Shown piece after piece: positions 54,748 through 63,767 of a stretch of DNA of 64,000 nucleotides. The DNA is taken from positions 124,001-188,000 of the forward strand of contig NZ_LGHS01000041.1 in assembly GCF_001202025.1 (NCBI RefSeq), in the 5' to 3' direction. The position numbers were made by a program, and so were the translations under genes. This DNA is from Pseudorhodobacter aquimaris. GTDB lineage: Bacteria; Pseudomonadota; Alphaproteobacteria; Rhodobacterales; Rhodobacteraceae. The first letter of the stretch is position 1. Each line of letters starts with the position of its first letter. The notes below the pieces were generated by a model that saw only the letters and a list, made by a program, of their open reading frames with translations, was not told where the DNA came from and did not search any database.

Positions 54748-57685
54748 TGCCTTTCTCCCCTGCTTTGTCAAAGAACACCGCATCAACGATCTTGGCCGCG
54801 ATGGTGCCACCGTCGACTTTATTGAAAGTTACAACCTCTCCCATCCGGTCTGGTCCGTGCTTGATCAGCCCCATGGCGATACCGCGCTTTAAGGTCGGGC
54901 TGTAATAGGTTGATGTTACACGACCTTCTACATTTCTTTGCCCGTTGGCATTCACCCCGTCGACCACGGCATAAGCCCCGTCCGGGATCACCGATCCATC
55001 CAGTGTTTCCAGCCCGACCAGCTTCCAGCGATCAGGATCTGCCAGATGGGACCGCTCCATCCCGCGCTTGCCCAGGAAATCGGTCTTTTTCTTGGAGATC
55101 GCCCAACTCAGGCCCAGATCCAGCGGCGTCACCGTGCCGTCGGTCTCGTCCCCGATCATGATAAAGCCCTTTTCCGCCCGCATGATATGCAGGCATTCGG
55201 TGCCATAAGCCATAGCGCCGAACTCGGCCCCCTGTTTGTGCAGCATCTCCCAGAAGGCCGCGCCGTGGCTGGCCCGAATGGCGATCTCATAGGACAGTTC
55301 CCCCGAGAAGCTGATCCGGTAGACCCGCACCGCAAAGCCGCCAAGCGTGCCATCCGCCCATTGCATAAAGGGCAGCGCCTCTTTGGAGACATCCATCCCG
55401 CCCAGCTTTTCCAACAGCTTGCGTGCATTGGGTCCAACCACGGCGACTTGGGCGTATTGCTCGGTCACATTGGCGGTATAGACCTTCCAGTCCCACCACT
55501 CGCATTGCAGCCAATCTTCCATCCAGCCGTGGATCCGGTCGGCGCCGCCGCTGGTGGTGTGGCACAGCCATGTTTCCTCATCAATCCGCGCAACGACGCC
55601 ATCATCTGACAAGAACCCCTGCTCATCACACATCAGGCCATAGCGGCATTTCCCGACCGGCAGTGTCGACATCATATTGGTGTACATCATATCGAGGAAA
55701 CGCCCCGCATCAGGCCCCTTGACGATGATCTTGCCAAGGGTCGACGCATCCAGCAGCCCCAGCTTTTCGCGCGTATTCAACACCTCGCGGTGGACGGCCT
55801 GCGCGTGGGTTTCGCCATTGCGCGGATAGCAATAGGGCCTGCGCCAATGGCCCACGGGTTCCCAGTAAACGCCGTTCGCCTCATGCCAATCATGCATCGG
55901 CGTGCGGCGCAAAGGCTGGAACAGCTCACCCCGCGCCTCACCTGTTAGCGCGCCGATGGTAACGGGCGTATAGGGCGGACGGAAGGTCGTGGTGCCGACG
56001 CGCGGAATATCCTCACCCAAAGCATCAGAAAGAACACCCAAGCCATTTATATTGCTTAGCTTTCCCTGATCTGTTGCCATCCCCAGGGTGGTGTATCTTT
56101 TGGTGTGTTCGACGCTCTCATAGCCCTCGCGGGCGGCAAGCTGAACATCCGAGACCTTCACGTCATTTTGATAGTCCAGCCACATTTTCGACCGTAGGGC
56201 CACGGGCGCACCCTGCGGCATGACCCAGACCGGCGGCACCGGCGACGTATTCTCAACCACCCCCGAAGAGGTGATGATATCATCGGTCCGGTAAATCCCC
56301 GCAGCTGCCCCGACCACCGTGACCATGGGCGATCCGTCATGGGTGATCGGCGGCCGCGTGGTATCGGGAATAAAGGCCGAGATATGATCCGACCATGTCA
56401 GCTTGCCCCCGCAATGCGACCACAGGTGCACCACCGGCGACCAGCCGCCCGACATCGCCACCGCATCGCAGACGATCTCTTCCAGCACAGCCCCCTCACC
56501 GGCTTGCAGGCAAACCTCCACCCCCGTCACACGCTTGCCACCCTTGACGCGGGCGACGGCGCGGCCGGCCTCTATGCGAATGTCCAAAGCGCGGGCACGC
56601 TCGGGCAGATCGCCCGTCACCTCGGTGCGCGCATCCAGAATGGCAGGTACGGCAAGCCCGGCCTCTGCCAGCGCAATCGCGGTCAGATAGGCATCGTCGT
56701 TATTGGTAACGATCACCGTCCGGTCCCCAAGCGAAACACCGTAGTTCACCAGATAGTCGCGCAATGCCCCGGCCAGCATCACTCCCGGAATATCATTCCC
56801 CGCAAAAGAGAGCGGACGTTCAATCGCCCCGGTCGCGGTGATGATATGCCCCGCCCGAATACGCCAGAGCCGCTGTTTGGGCCGCCCGTCGCCGGGGGAG
56901 TGATCGGCAACACGCTCATTCGCCAGCACATAGCCGTGGTCATAAACCCCCGCCCCCATACAGCGCGTCCGCAGCGTCACATTCTTCATCGTCGCCAGCG
57001 CATCAATCGCGGATTTCACCCAGTCCTCGGCAGGCTCATCCTCTACCACATCGCCATCGACAACGGCGCGGCCGCCCCAATGCGGGGTTTGTTCGATCAA
57101 CATCACGCGTTTGCCCGCTTGTCCCGCCGTCAGCGCCGCCTGAAGCCCAGCAATCCCGCCGCCGATAATCAGCACGTCGCAAAAGCCGTAGACATATTCA
57201 TAGCGGTCCGGATCGGGGCTTTTGGGCGCGGGGCCCAAGCCTGCGGATTGGCGGATGACGGGTTCGAACAGGTGCTTCCACGCCGCGCGCGGCTGCATGA
57301 AGGTCTTGTAGTAAAACCCCGCAGGCAGGAACCGCGAAACATAGCTGTTGACCACGCCGACATCGAACTCAAGGCTGGGCCAGTGGTTCTGGCTTTGCGC
57401 AACGAGGCCCGGAAAAAGCTCGGTCGTGGTGCTGCGCTGGTTCGGCTCTACGCGGTCGCCATGGCCAAGGTTGACCAGCGCGTTCGGCTCTTCGGGGCCT
57501 GCGGCCATGATGCCGCGCGGGCGGTGATATTTGAACGAGCGCCCCACCAGCATCTGGTCATTGGCCAAAAGGGCCGAGGCCAATGTATCGCCCTGATGTC
57601 CCGAAAGGCGCTTGCCGTTGAACATGAATTCCGCGCGGGTCGAACGGTCGATCAGACGACCACCTTTGGCAAGACGGGTGCTCAT
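54740..57685 (-). CDS. soxA: Sarcosine oxidase alpha subunit
   Basis: 981 residues from ATG 57685, which overlaps the soxD stop; the upstream 43 codons in frame lie in soxD. N-terminal 2Fe-2S/NAD-binding-like part (RAEFMFNGKRLSGHQGDTLA, KYHRPRGIMAAGPEEPNALV), a dinucleotide-binding domain (VLIIGGGIAGLQAALTAGQA), and from about 580 a GcvT-like folate-binding domain (MHDWHEANGVYWEPVGHWRR through FSGELSYEIAIRASHGAAFW and LGLSWAISKKKTDFLGKR). The enzyme demethylates sarcosine to glycine; formaldehyde is passed to tetrahydrofolate. Confidence 0.95.
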   Translation of the reverse strand: MSTRLAKGGRLIDRSTRAEFMFNGKRLSGHQGDTLASALLANDQMLVGRSFKYHRPRGIMAAGPEEPNALVNLGHGDRVEPNQRSTTTELFPGLVAQSQNHWPSLEFDVGVVNSYVSRFLPAGFYYKTFMQPRAAWKHLFEPVIRQSAGLGPAPKSPDPDRYEYVYGFCDVLIIGGGIAGLQAALTAGQAGKRVMLIEQTPHWGGRAVVDGDVVEDEPAEDWVKSAIDALATMKNVTLRTRCMGAGVYDHGYVLANERVADHSPGDGRPKQRLWRIRAGHIITATGAIERPLSFAGNDIPGVMLAGALRDYLVNYGVSLGDRTVIVTNNDDAYLTAIALAEAGLAVPAILDARTEVTGDLPERARALDIRIEAGRAVARVKGGKRVTGVEVCLQAGEGAVLEEIVCDAVAMSGGWSPVVHLWSHCGGKLTWSDHISAFIPDTTRPPITHDGSPMVTVVGAAAGIYRTDDIITSSGVVENTSPVPPVWVMPQGAPVALRSKMWLDYQNDVKVSDVQLAAREGYESVEHTKRYTTLGMATDQGKLSNINGLGVLSDALGEDIPRVGTTTFRPPYTPVTIGALTGEARGELFQPLRRTPMHDWHEANGVYWEPVGHWRRPYCYPRNGETHAQAVHREVLNTREKLGLLDASTLGKIIVKGPDAGRFLDMMYTNMMSTLPVGKCRYGLMCDEQGFLSDDGVVARIDEETWLCHTTSGGADRIHGWMEDWLQCEWWDWKVYTANVTEQYAQVAVVGPNARKLLEKLGGMDVSKEALPFMQWADGTLGGFAVRVYRISFSGELSYEIAIRASHGAAFWEMLHKQGAEFGAMAYGTECLHIMRAEKGFIMIGDETDGTVTPLDLGLSWAISKKKTDFLGKRGMERSHLADPDRWKLVGLETLDGSVIPDGAYAVVDGVNANGQRNVEGRVTSTYYSPTLKRGIAMGLIKHGPDRMGEVVTFNKVDGGTIAAKIVDAVFFDKAGEKGNA

Positions 57686-58005
57686 TTGTAACCCTCCCAG
57701 TCGGGACGTTTTTGCTTGATTTTGGCAACCAGATCGGCGGGCGGTTCGGTGCTTTGCGCTGAATATGTGCCAAAGACCTCTAGCGTGTTGGTGTCGCGTG
57801 CGGCCAGAAACCATTTGCCACAGCCGTAGGCATGGCGCCAGCGTTCGAAATGCACGCCCTTGGGATTTTTGCGAGCAAACATATAGCCCTCAAATTCCTC
57901 ATCCGAGGAGCCTACAGAAAAGCGTTTCAAATGCGCCTCATGGCCGGGCGCCAGTTCGGTTTCATCGGCTTGCACGCCGCAGTAGGGGCATTGAAGGGTT
58001 AGCAT
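57682..58005 (-). CDS. soxD: Sarcosine oxidase delta subunit
   Basis: 107 residues. MLTLQCPYCGVQADETELAP has the CPYCG zinc site; other ligands are His and Cys in FERWRHAYGCGKWFLAARDT. The C-terminus (YSAQSTEPPADLVAKIKQKR) is typical. Overlaps soxA by 4 bp; 73 bp separate it from soxB. Confidence 0.94.
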   Translation of the reverse strand: MLTLQCPYCGVQADETELAPGHEAHLKRFSVGSSDEEFEGYMFARKNPKGVHFERWRHAYGCGKWFLAARDTNTLEVFGTYSAQSTEPPADLVAKIKQKRPDWEGYK

Positions 58006-58078
58006 GCTGATGTCCCTTTCCGGTTCGGCTTGATGTTGTACGACATGGCTGACATATCAATAAATTCAGGGGTACAGG

Positions 58079-59326
58079 TCAATGCGCCACCCCCGCAGCC
58101 ACGCTTTCGTCGATAAACCGCCCTTCTTTGAAACGGTCCATCGTGAAGGCTTCGGCCAGTGGTCCCGGTTCTCCTTTGGCCATCAGTTCGGCCATCGCCC
58201 AGCCAGACCCGGGGATCGCCTTGAAGCCGCCCGTCCCCCATCCGCAGTTTACAAAGCAGTTGCCAAGCGGGGTTTTGGAAATAATCGGGGAACGGTCGCC
58301 GGTCATATCGACAATCCCGCCCCATTGGCGCAACATCTTTAGGCGCGAGATCATCGGGAAGGTTTCAACCAAGGCGCGCAGGGTTTCCTCGATGTGATGG
58401 AACGATCCGCGCTGGGTGTAGTTATTGAACCCGTCGGTGCCGCCACCGATCACCATCTCGCCCTTGTCCGATTGCGACAGATAGCCGTGAACGGTATTGG
58501 CCATGACCACCACATCCATACAGGGTTTGATCGGTTCCGAGACCAGCGCCTGCAGGGCGACCGCCTCTATCGGCAGGCGAAAGCCCGCCATTTGCGCAAG
58601 CTGGCCGGAATGGCCAGCAACCACCATACCCAGCTTTTTAGTCCCGATGAAGCCCTTGGTGGTCTCTACCCCGACAACGCGGCCCGCATCGGAGCGCACG
58701 CCCGTCACCTCACATTGCTGGATAATATCCATCCCCATCGCCGAGCAGGCCCGGGCATAGCCCCAAGCCACCGCATCATGGCGCGCGGTGCCGCCCCGCT
58801 TTTGCCAAAGCCCGCCCAGAACCGGATAGCGTGGCCCGTTGATGTTGATGATTGGCATCAGCTCCTTCACCTTTTCGGGGCCGATATATTGCGTTTCCAC
58901 CCCTTGCAGGGCGTTTGCATGGGCGGTGCGCAAATAGCCGCGCACCTCACTATGGGTTTGCGCCAGCATGACCAGCCCGCGCGGGGAAAACATCACGTTG
59001 TAATTCAGGTCCTGGCTCATCGTCTCATAAAGAGAGCGGGCCTTTTCATAGATCGCGGCAGAAGGGTCTTGCAGGTAGTTAGAGCGGATAATCGTTGTGT
59101 TACGCCCTGTGTTGCCGCCGCCCAGCCAACCTTTTTCAATCACCGCAACATTGGTGATGCCGTGGTTTTTGCCCAGATAATAGGCCGTCGCCAGCCCGTG
59201 CCCGCCCGCCCCGATGATGATCGCATCATAAGACGCCTTGGGCACCGGCGATGCCCATGCCTTTTCCCAGCCGCTATGGTGGCGAAGCGCCTCTCTTGCG
59301 ATGGCGAATACCGAATAGCGTTTCAT
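58079..59326 (-). CDS. soxB: Sarcosine oxidase beta subunit
   Basis: 415 residues from ATG 59326 (MKRYSVFAIAREALRHHSGW); 160 upstream codons in frame lie in ccmI antisense and are rejected. FAD-binding DAO fold: YDAIIIGAGGHGLATAYYLG, VIEKGWLGGGNTGRNTTIIR, GEMVIGGGTDGFNNYTQR, and the C-terminal CFVNCGWGTGGFKAIPGSGW. Carries the non-covalent FAD and covalent FMN and does the oxidation with O2. First gene of the operon. Confidence 0.95.
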   Translation of the reverse strand: MKRYSVFAIAREALRHHSGWEKAWASPVPKASYDAIIIGAGGHGLATAYYLGKNHGITNVAVIEKGWLGGGNTGRNTTIIRSNYLQDPSAAIYEKARSLYETMSQDLNYNVMFSPRGLVMLAQTHSEVRGYLRTAHANALQGVETQYIGPEKVKELMPIININGPRYPVLGGLWQKRGGTARHDAVAWGYARACSAMGMDIIQQCEVTGVRSDAGRVVGVETTKGFIGTKKLGMVVAGHSGQLAQMAGFRLPIEAVALQALVSEPIKPCMDVVVMANTVHGYLSQSDKGEMVIGGGTDGFNNYTQRGSFHHIEETLRALVETFPMISRLKMLRQWGGIVDMTGDRSPIISKTPLGNCFVNCGWGTGGFKAIPGSGWAMAELMAKGEPGPLAEAFTMDRFKEGRFIDESVAAGVAH

Positions 59327-59548
59327 GCGCAGCGCTCCCTCAATGGCGGGTTTCACGGGTGTTTTTCCTATAAACTGTAGGTATAGCCGCAACCAGTAGC
59401 GGCACAATGGATATATTTGCGACATCTGTGTGATTACCTGCGGCCAGAAGTCCCAATCACAAAGATGTTTAAGGCTTTTGCCTGTGGCCCGGAGGCGGTA
59501 CATGTGTCGCAGACGGCAAAAAGAGACAGGTGGCACGTGGCGGATAGT

Positions 59549-60757
59549 ATGTTTTGGGCAGCGGCAGGTGCGATTGCACTGGTGGTGGCGGTAATCTTGA
59601 TCCGGGCCTTGCGCCAGCCGGACCGCGAGGCCACGGATGCCGCCAGCTTTGACCAGCAGGTTTACCGCGACCAGCTGGCCGAGATTGAGCGCGATGCCGC
59701 CCGCGGCGTGGTGGCCCCCGATGAGGCCAAGCGCCTGCGCTCTGAGGTGGCCCGCCGCCTTCTGGCCGCTGATCGGGCCGCAGATAGCCGTGACGTAACG
59801 CGCCAAGGGCCTGCCTCGGTGCCGGTGTTAATGACCATCGCACTGGTGCTTGCCGCTGGCTTTGGCGGCTACGTCTATTTGGGTCAGCCCGGCTATGGCG
59901 ACCTTCCGCTCAAAACCCGCATTGAAATGGCCGAAGAGCTTCGCGCAAACCGGCCCGACCAAGCCACGCTAGAGGCCGCCGCACCGCCCCGCCCCCCGCT
60001 TAACCAGGTCGACCCCGAGTTCATGACATTGGTGGAACGTCTGCGTGAGGCTGTGGCCGCCCGCCCCGATGACCTGCAAGGCCAGGCCCTGCTTGCCCGG
60101 AATGAGGCAAATCTGGGAAATCTGACCGCTGCCTATCAGGCACAGGAACGTGTTATCGCGCTGAAGGGCGGCAACGTTACGGTTGGCGACCTGCTGACGC
60201 AGGCGACCTTGATGGTGCAGGCGGCAAACGGTCAGGTCTCTCCCGAGGCGGATCTTATTTTGCAACGCGTGCTGGCCATCGACCCGACCAATGACACCGC
60301 GCTGTTTTTCAGCGGCATCACGAATATGCAGGTCGGGCGCTATGATCTGACATTTCGCTATTGGAAAGAAATCCTGGATACTGCCGCCCCCGACAGCCCC
60401 TGGCGCCCCGAAGTGCGTGGCCGTATCGAAGCGCTCGCGCAGGCCGCCGGTGTCCGCTATAGCCTGCCGCCCGAGGCCCCCGGCCCCAGTGCCGCCGATG
60501 TCACCGCTGCCGAGGATTTAAGCCCCGAGGACCGGCAGGCGATGATCCGCTCTATGGTTGACGGGCTCAACGACCGTCTGGCCACCGAGGGCGGAACGGC
60601 ACAGGAATGGGCACGTCTGATCGGTGCGCTGGCCACCTTGGGCGAGGCTGACCGTGCCCGCGCGATCTGGGTTGAGGCACAGCAAAACTTTGTCGGTCGT
60701 GAGGCCGAGCTGGGCATTATCAATGACGCGGCCAGCGGCGCTGGTCTTACCCCATGA
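59549..60757 (+). CDS. ccmI: Cytochrome c biogenesis protein CcmI
   Basis: 402 residues from ATG 59549. Two membrane segments (FWAAAGAIALVVAVILIRAL at the N-terminus and VPVLMTIALVLAAGFGGYVY near residue 95) with the cytoplasmic CcmI-1 loop between (ATDAASFDQQVYRDQLAEIE, RDAARGVVAPDEAKRLRSEV). Then a periplasmic TPR domain (about 130-330; LVERLREAVAARPDDLQGQA, LLARNEANLGNLTAAYQAQE). CcmI guides apocytochrome c to the haem ligation complex. Overlaps ruvX by 4 bp. GTG 59537 is an alternative start. Confidence 0.88.
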   Translation: MFWAAAGAIALVVAVILIRALRQPDREATDAASFDQQVYRDQLAEIERDAARGVVAPDEAKRLRSEVARRLLAADRAADSRDVTRQGPASVPVLMTIALVLAAGFGGYVYLGQPGYGDLPLKTRIEMAEELRANRPDQATLEAAAPPRPPLNQVDPEFMTLVERLREAVAARPDDLQGQALLARNEANLGNLTAAYQAQERVIALKGGNVTVGDLLTQATLMVQAANGQVSPEADLILQRVLAIDPTNDTALFFSGITNMQVGRYDLTFRYWKEILDTAAPDSPWRPEVRGRIEALAQAAGVRYSLPPEAPGPSAADVTAAEDLSPEDRQAMIRSMVDGLNDRLATEGGTAQEWARLIGALATLGEADRARAIWVEAQQNFVGREAELGIINDAASGAGLTP

Positions 60758-61236
60758 GCCAATTCGAGCAGATGGAAGATCTTGCCCCGCTCTTGCCGCC
60801 CATGGGCCCGCTGGCGGGGCTGGATTTCGGGGATAAGACCATCGGCGTGGCGATATCGGACCGGATGCGCGGCGTGGCAACCCCGGTGCTGACGATCAAA
60901 CGGGTGAAATTCACCGTCGATGCCGAGGCGCTGATCAAACTGCTGGAGGCGCGTGAGGTGGTGGGGCTGGTCCTTGGCCTGCCGCGCAATATGGATGGGT
61001 CCGAGGGGCCGCGCGTTCAGGCCACCCGTGCCTTTGCCCGCAACCTTGCACGGCTTTGTCCGCTGCCCTTGGTCTATTGGGATGAACGCCTGTCCACGGT
61101 TGCCGCCGAGCGCGCGATGATCGAGGCGGATATGTCGCGCAAACGTCGCAAAGAGCTGATTGACCACGTCGCGGCCGGCTATATCTTGCAAGGGGCGCTG
61201 GACCGGCTGGCGCATATCAAGCGGGGGCAGGCATGA
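60754..61236 (+). CDS. ruvX: Holliday junction resolvase-like RuvX (YqgF)
   Basis: 160 residues. RNase-H-like fold: LAGLDFGDKTIGVAISDRMR (first Asp), VGLVLGLPRNMDGSEGPRVQ, LPLVYWDERLSTVAAERAMI (DE pair), and RRKELIDHVAAGYILQGALD (third Asp). Known as a pre-16S rRNA nuclease and resolvase-like protein. Overlaps ccmI (ATGA) and the DUF1289 gene (ATGA). Confidence 0.94.
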   Translation: MSQFEQMEDLAPLLPPMGPLAGLDFGDKTIGVAISDRMRGVATPVLTIKRVKFTVDAEALIKLLEAREVVGLVLGLPRNMDGSEGPRVQATRAFARNLARLCPLPLVYWDERLSTVAAERAMIEADMSRKRRKELIDHVAAGYILQGALDRLAHIKRGQA

Positions 61237-61466
61237 CAGATGAAATTTGGGCACGCGACGAGATCGAGAGCCCCTGCGTCAAGCTTTGCGTGATCCAGCC
61301 CGAGGCAAGGATCTGCGTCGGCTGTTACCGCAGCATGGATGAAATCGGCTCTTGGTCCAGCATGACCCCCGAGGCGCGGCGCGAGGTCATGGCGGTTTTG
61401 CCCGAACGCGCCAAACTTCTGGCCCTGCGCCGCGGCGGGCGCAAGGCGCGCCTTAAATCGCGTTAA
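61233..61466 (+). CDS. DUF1289-family small protein
   Basis: 77 residues. Four Cys in SPCVKLCVIQPEARICVGCY suggest metal binding, followed by RSMDEIGSWSSMTPEARREV, the family hallmark, and a basic end. Function not established; some relatives are described as Fe-S containing. Overlaps ruvX, and its stop overlaps that of the TauE gene on the other strand by 4 bp. Confidence 0.9.
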   Translation: MTDEIWARDEIESPCVKLCVIQPEARICVGCYRSMDEIGSWSSMTPEARREVMAVLPERAKLLALRRGGRKARLKSR

Positions 61467-62281
61467 CCCATCATCACTTTGCGCAGCATATTCAGCGCAA
61501 CCAAGGTGATAAACACGGCAAACACCCGTTTGAGCGGCGCGGGATTCATCTTATGCGCCAGCCCGGCCCCGATCGGCGCGGTCAGCAAGGTCATTGCAAT
61601 CACCATACCAAAGGCCGGCAGGTTCACTGCCCCAAAGCTAAAAGGTGGCGCATTCTCGATATGGACGAACAAGAAGCCGACCACCGAAGGCACGGCGATG
61701 ATGATGCCAAAGCCCGCCGCCGTGGCCACGGCCCGATGGATCGGAATATTGTAAAGCGTCATCAAAGGCACGCCAAAAGATCCACCGCCGATCCCCATCA
61801 GCACCGAGAAGAACCCGATCACCGTCCCAACGCCCGCACGTTTTCTCCCCACTGGCATGGTCTGTCCCAGCCGCCAATGCGATTTGCCAAGCGCCATGTA
61901 AAGCCCGGCCCCCAGCGCCAGAACACCAAAGATGATCTGCAACGTGGTGGACCGCAAGGAGGAAACCACAAACATCCCGATCACCGCGCCAGAGCCGATA
62001 TAGGGCCACCAGCGGCGCAGGACCTCCCACTCCACAGCGCCCTTTTTGCTATGCGCCATGACCGAGCGGGCCGAGGTCAAGATAATCGTCGCCAGCGACG
62101 TCGCAAGACACACCCGCATCAACTCCGGCCCGCCATAGCCCAGATGACTGAAGGCGTAAAAGAAAGCAGGCACCAGTACAATCCCGCCACCCACGCCCAA
62201 CAATCCGGCGATCACACCGGCGAAGGCGCCAATCGCCATCAACAGGGCTACCATCGGCAAAAGCGTTGCAAGATCGGGCAT
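61463..62281 (-). CDS. TauE/SafE-family permease
   Basis: 272 residues from ATG 62281; 47 codons upstream in frame lie in dus and are noise. Eight predicted membrane segments, with FAGVIAGLLGVGGGIVLVPA and VIGFFSVLMGIGGGSFGVPL, the two GxxGGG repeats of the family. TauE-type proteins export sulfite, sulfonates or related anions; others take up organic acids. Not in an operon with sulfur genes, so substrate is unknown. Confidence 0.88.
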   Translation of the reverse strand: MPDLATLLPMVALLMAIGAFAGVIAGLLGVGGGIVLVPAFFYAFSHLGYGGPELMRVCLATSLATIILTSARSVMAHSKKGAVEWEVLRRWWPYIGSGAVIGMFVVSSLRSTTLQIIFGVLALGAGLYMALGKSHWRLGQTMPVGRKRAGVGTVIGFFSVLMGIGGGSFGVPLMTLYNIPIHRAVATAAGFGIIIAVPSVVGFLFVHIENAPPFSFGAVNLPAFGMVIAMTLLTAPIGAGLAHKMNPAPLKRVFAVFITLVALNMLRKVMMG

Positions 62282-62354
62282 GTCATAGGGCCTTTTTATC
62301 AAAGTCTTACGATGAATAGCCTTGTCGTGGCGGCAATACCACTGGCCCGACCGA

Positions 62355-63353
62355 TTATTGCGGGATTTGGCTTTCGACCTCGGCAAGGGCTGCGTTAAAC
62401 ACCTCCAGCCCCGCACCCTCACGGCTGGCCCCTTCGGACAGGACCCGTCGCCATGCGCGCGCGCCGGGCCGCCCGTGAAACAGTCCCAGCATATGCCGCG
62501 TGATCTGATGCAAGCGCCCGCCTGTAGTAAGATGATCTGCGATATAAGGGCGCATCAAACCCGCCACCTCAAAGGCATCCGGGCCGGGGTCATCCCCCCA
62601 AAGCGCATCCGCGCCGATCAAGACCGAGGCCGGATCATGATAGGCCGCACGCCCGATCATCACACCGTCAAGCCCCTGCCCCAACAGCTCCCGCGCCAGA
62701 TCCAGAGAGGCAATCCCGCCGTTGATACAGATCGTAAGCTCTGGAAATTCCTCTTTCATCCGCACCACCAGCGGATAATCCAAAGGCGGCACCTCGCGGT
62801 TTTCCTTGGGCGACAATCCCTTGAGCCAGGCCTTGCGCGCATGGATGATGAAATGCGATACCCCTGCCCCGGCAACTGTCTCCAAAAACGCAGGCAAGAC
62901 CGTTGCGGGGTCCTGATCATCCACGCCAATCCGGCATTTGACCGTCACCGGCACGTCCGTCTCGGCCTGCATCGCCTTGACACAATCGGCCACCAGTTGC
63001 GGTTGCTCCATCAGCACCGCACCAAAACAGCCCGATTGCACACGGTCCGAGGGGCAGCCCACATTCAGGTTAATCTCGTCATAGTCAAACCGCGCCGCCA
63101 ATCGCACCGCTTGCGCCAATTCCTGCGGGTCAGAGCCGCCAAGCTGCAAGGCAATGGGATGCTCAGCATTGTCATGGCCCAAAAGCCGCTCTCGCGGGCC
63201 ATGGACAACGGCCGGCGATGTCACCATTTCGGTATAAAGCATCGCATGGCGGGTCATCAGACGGTGGAAATAACGACAATGCCGATCCGTCCAATCCATC
63301 ATGGGGGCGACACTGAGCCGAGCGGCCAGTTCTACTTTTGAATTCGACGACAT
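62355..63353 (-). CDS. dusA: tRNA-dihydrouridine synthase (DusA type)
   Basis: 332 residues. FMN TIM barrel: LSVAPMMDWTDRHCRYFHRL, active-site Cys in EINLNVGCPSDRVQSGCFGA, VTVKCRIGVDDQDP, FIIHARKAWLKGLSPKENRE and ICINGGIASLDLARELLGQG. The order and spacing of motifs, with RHAMLYTEMVTSPAVVHG near the N-terminus, match DusA (modifies U20/U20a). It starts about 415 bp from the next gene. Confidence 0.94.
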   Translation of the reverse strand: MSSNSKVELAARLSVAPMMDWTDRHCRYFHRLMTRHAMLYTEMVTSPAVVHGPRERLLGHDNAEHPIALQLGGSDPQELAQAVRLAARFDYDEINLNVGCPSDRVQSGCFGAVLMEQPQLVADCVKAMQAETDVPVTVKCRIGVDDQDPATVLPAFLETVAGAGVSHFIIHARKAWLKGLSPKENREVPPLDYPLVVRMKEEFPELTICINGGIASLDLARELLGQGLDGVMIGRAAYHDPASVLIGADALWGDDPGPDAFEVAGLMRPYIADHLTTGGRLHQITRHMLGLFHGRPGARAWRRVLSEGASREGAGLEVFNAALAEVESQIPQ

Positions 63354-63730
63354 AACAGCAATTCCGAAATTTCTTTACTTTTGTGCATTTTCCAAGGTTA
63401 CCACGGGTTTTCCGAGAATGCTTGTGACCCAATAGCAGCTTTCTACGCCGATCACATCCGAAGATGTTGACGATATGCGTGGCACCGCATCGAAACCCAT
63501 ATCGCCAAAATCCCGAGGTATGAAGTGCAGGATCGGTCGGCACTGCCAATAAAGACTACATGCCCCGTTGCGACACCAGGTCTGATCATCCACGGACTTA
63601 GGTGACGTATTTGGTGTTCTGGCCCCAAGATGGCCTTACCGGCCGATCTGTATTTCTAAAATACCCGGTAAAACAAAGCGTTTTTAAGAAACTCGTTCCA
63701 ATTGATCCGAAACTGAAACCCCTCATGGAT
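63354..63730. other. Gene-free or decayed stretch upstream of dusA
   Basis: A 72-codon frame on - (63375-63593) ends in DVIGVESCYWVTSILGKPVV and is faintly protein-like but has no recognised relatives and no ribosome site. It is not called. The dusA promoter should lie at the left end. Confidence 0.45.
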
Positions 63731-63763
63731 ATCCCGCCCTGAGTCCCTGTCTCAGAGCGGGAT
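63731..63763. terminator. Hairpin downstream of the GST gene
   Basis: ATCCCGC-C-CTGAG (63731-63743), 7-nt loop, CTCAG-A-GCGGGAT (63751-63763). Twelve pairs with one mismatch, 5 bp after the GST stop. No U-run, so it may act as a terminator only with Rho or as an mRNA 3' stabiliser. Confidence 0.5.
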
Positions 63764-63767
63764 AGAA

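Noticed and set aside
59327-59806. Upstream extension of soxB by 160 codons
   Set aside because: Antisense to ccmI; the beta-subunit N-terminus is at 59326.
63172-63593. Two - frames upstream of dusA
   Set aside because: One lies within dusA in another frame; the other (72 codons) has only faint protein character and no support.
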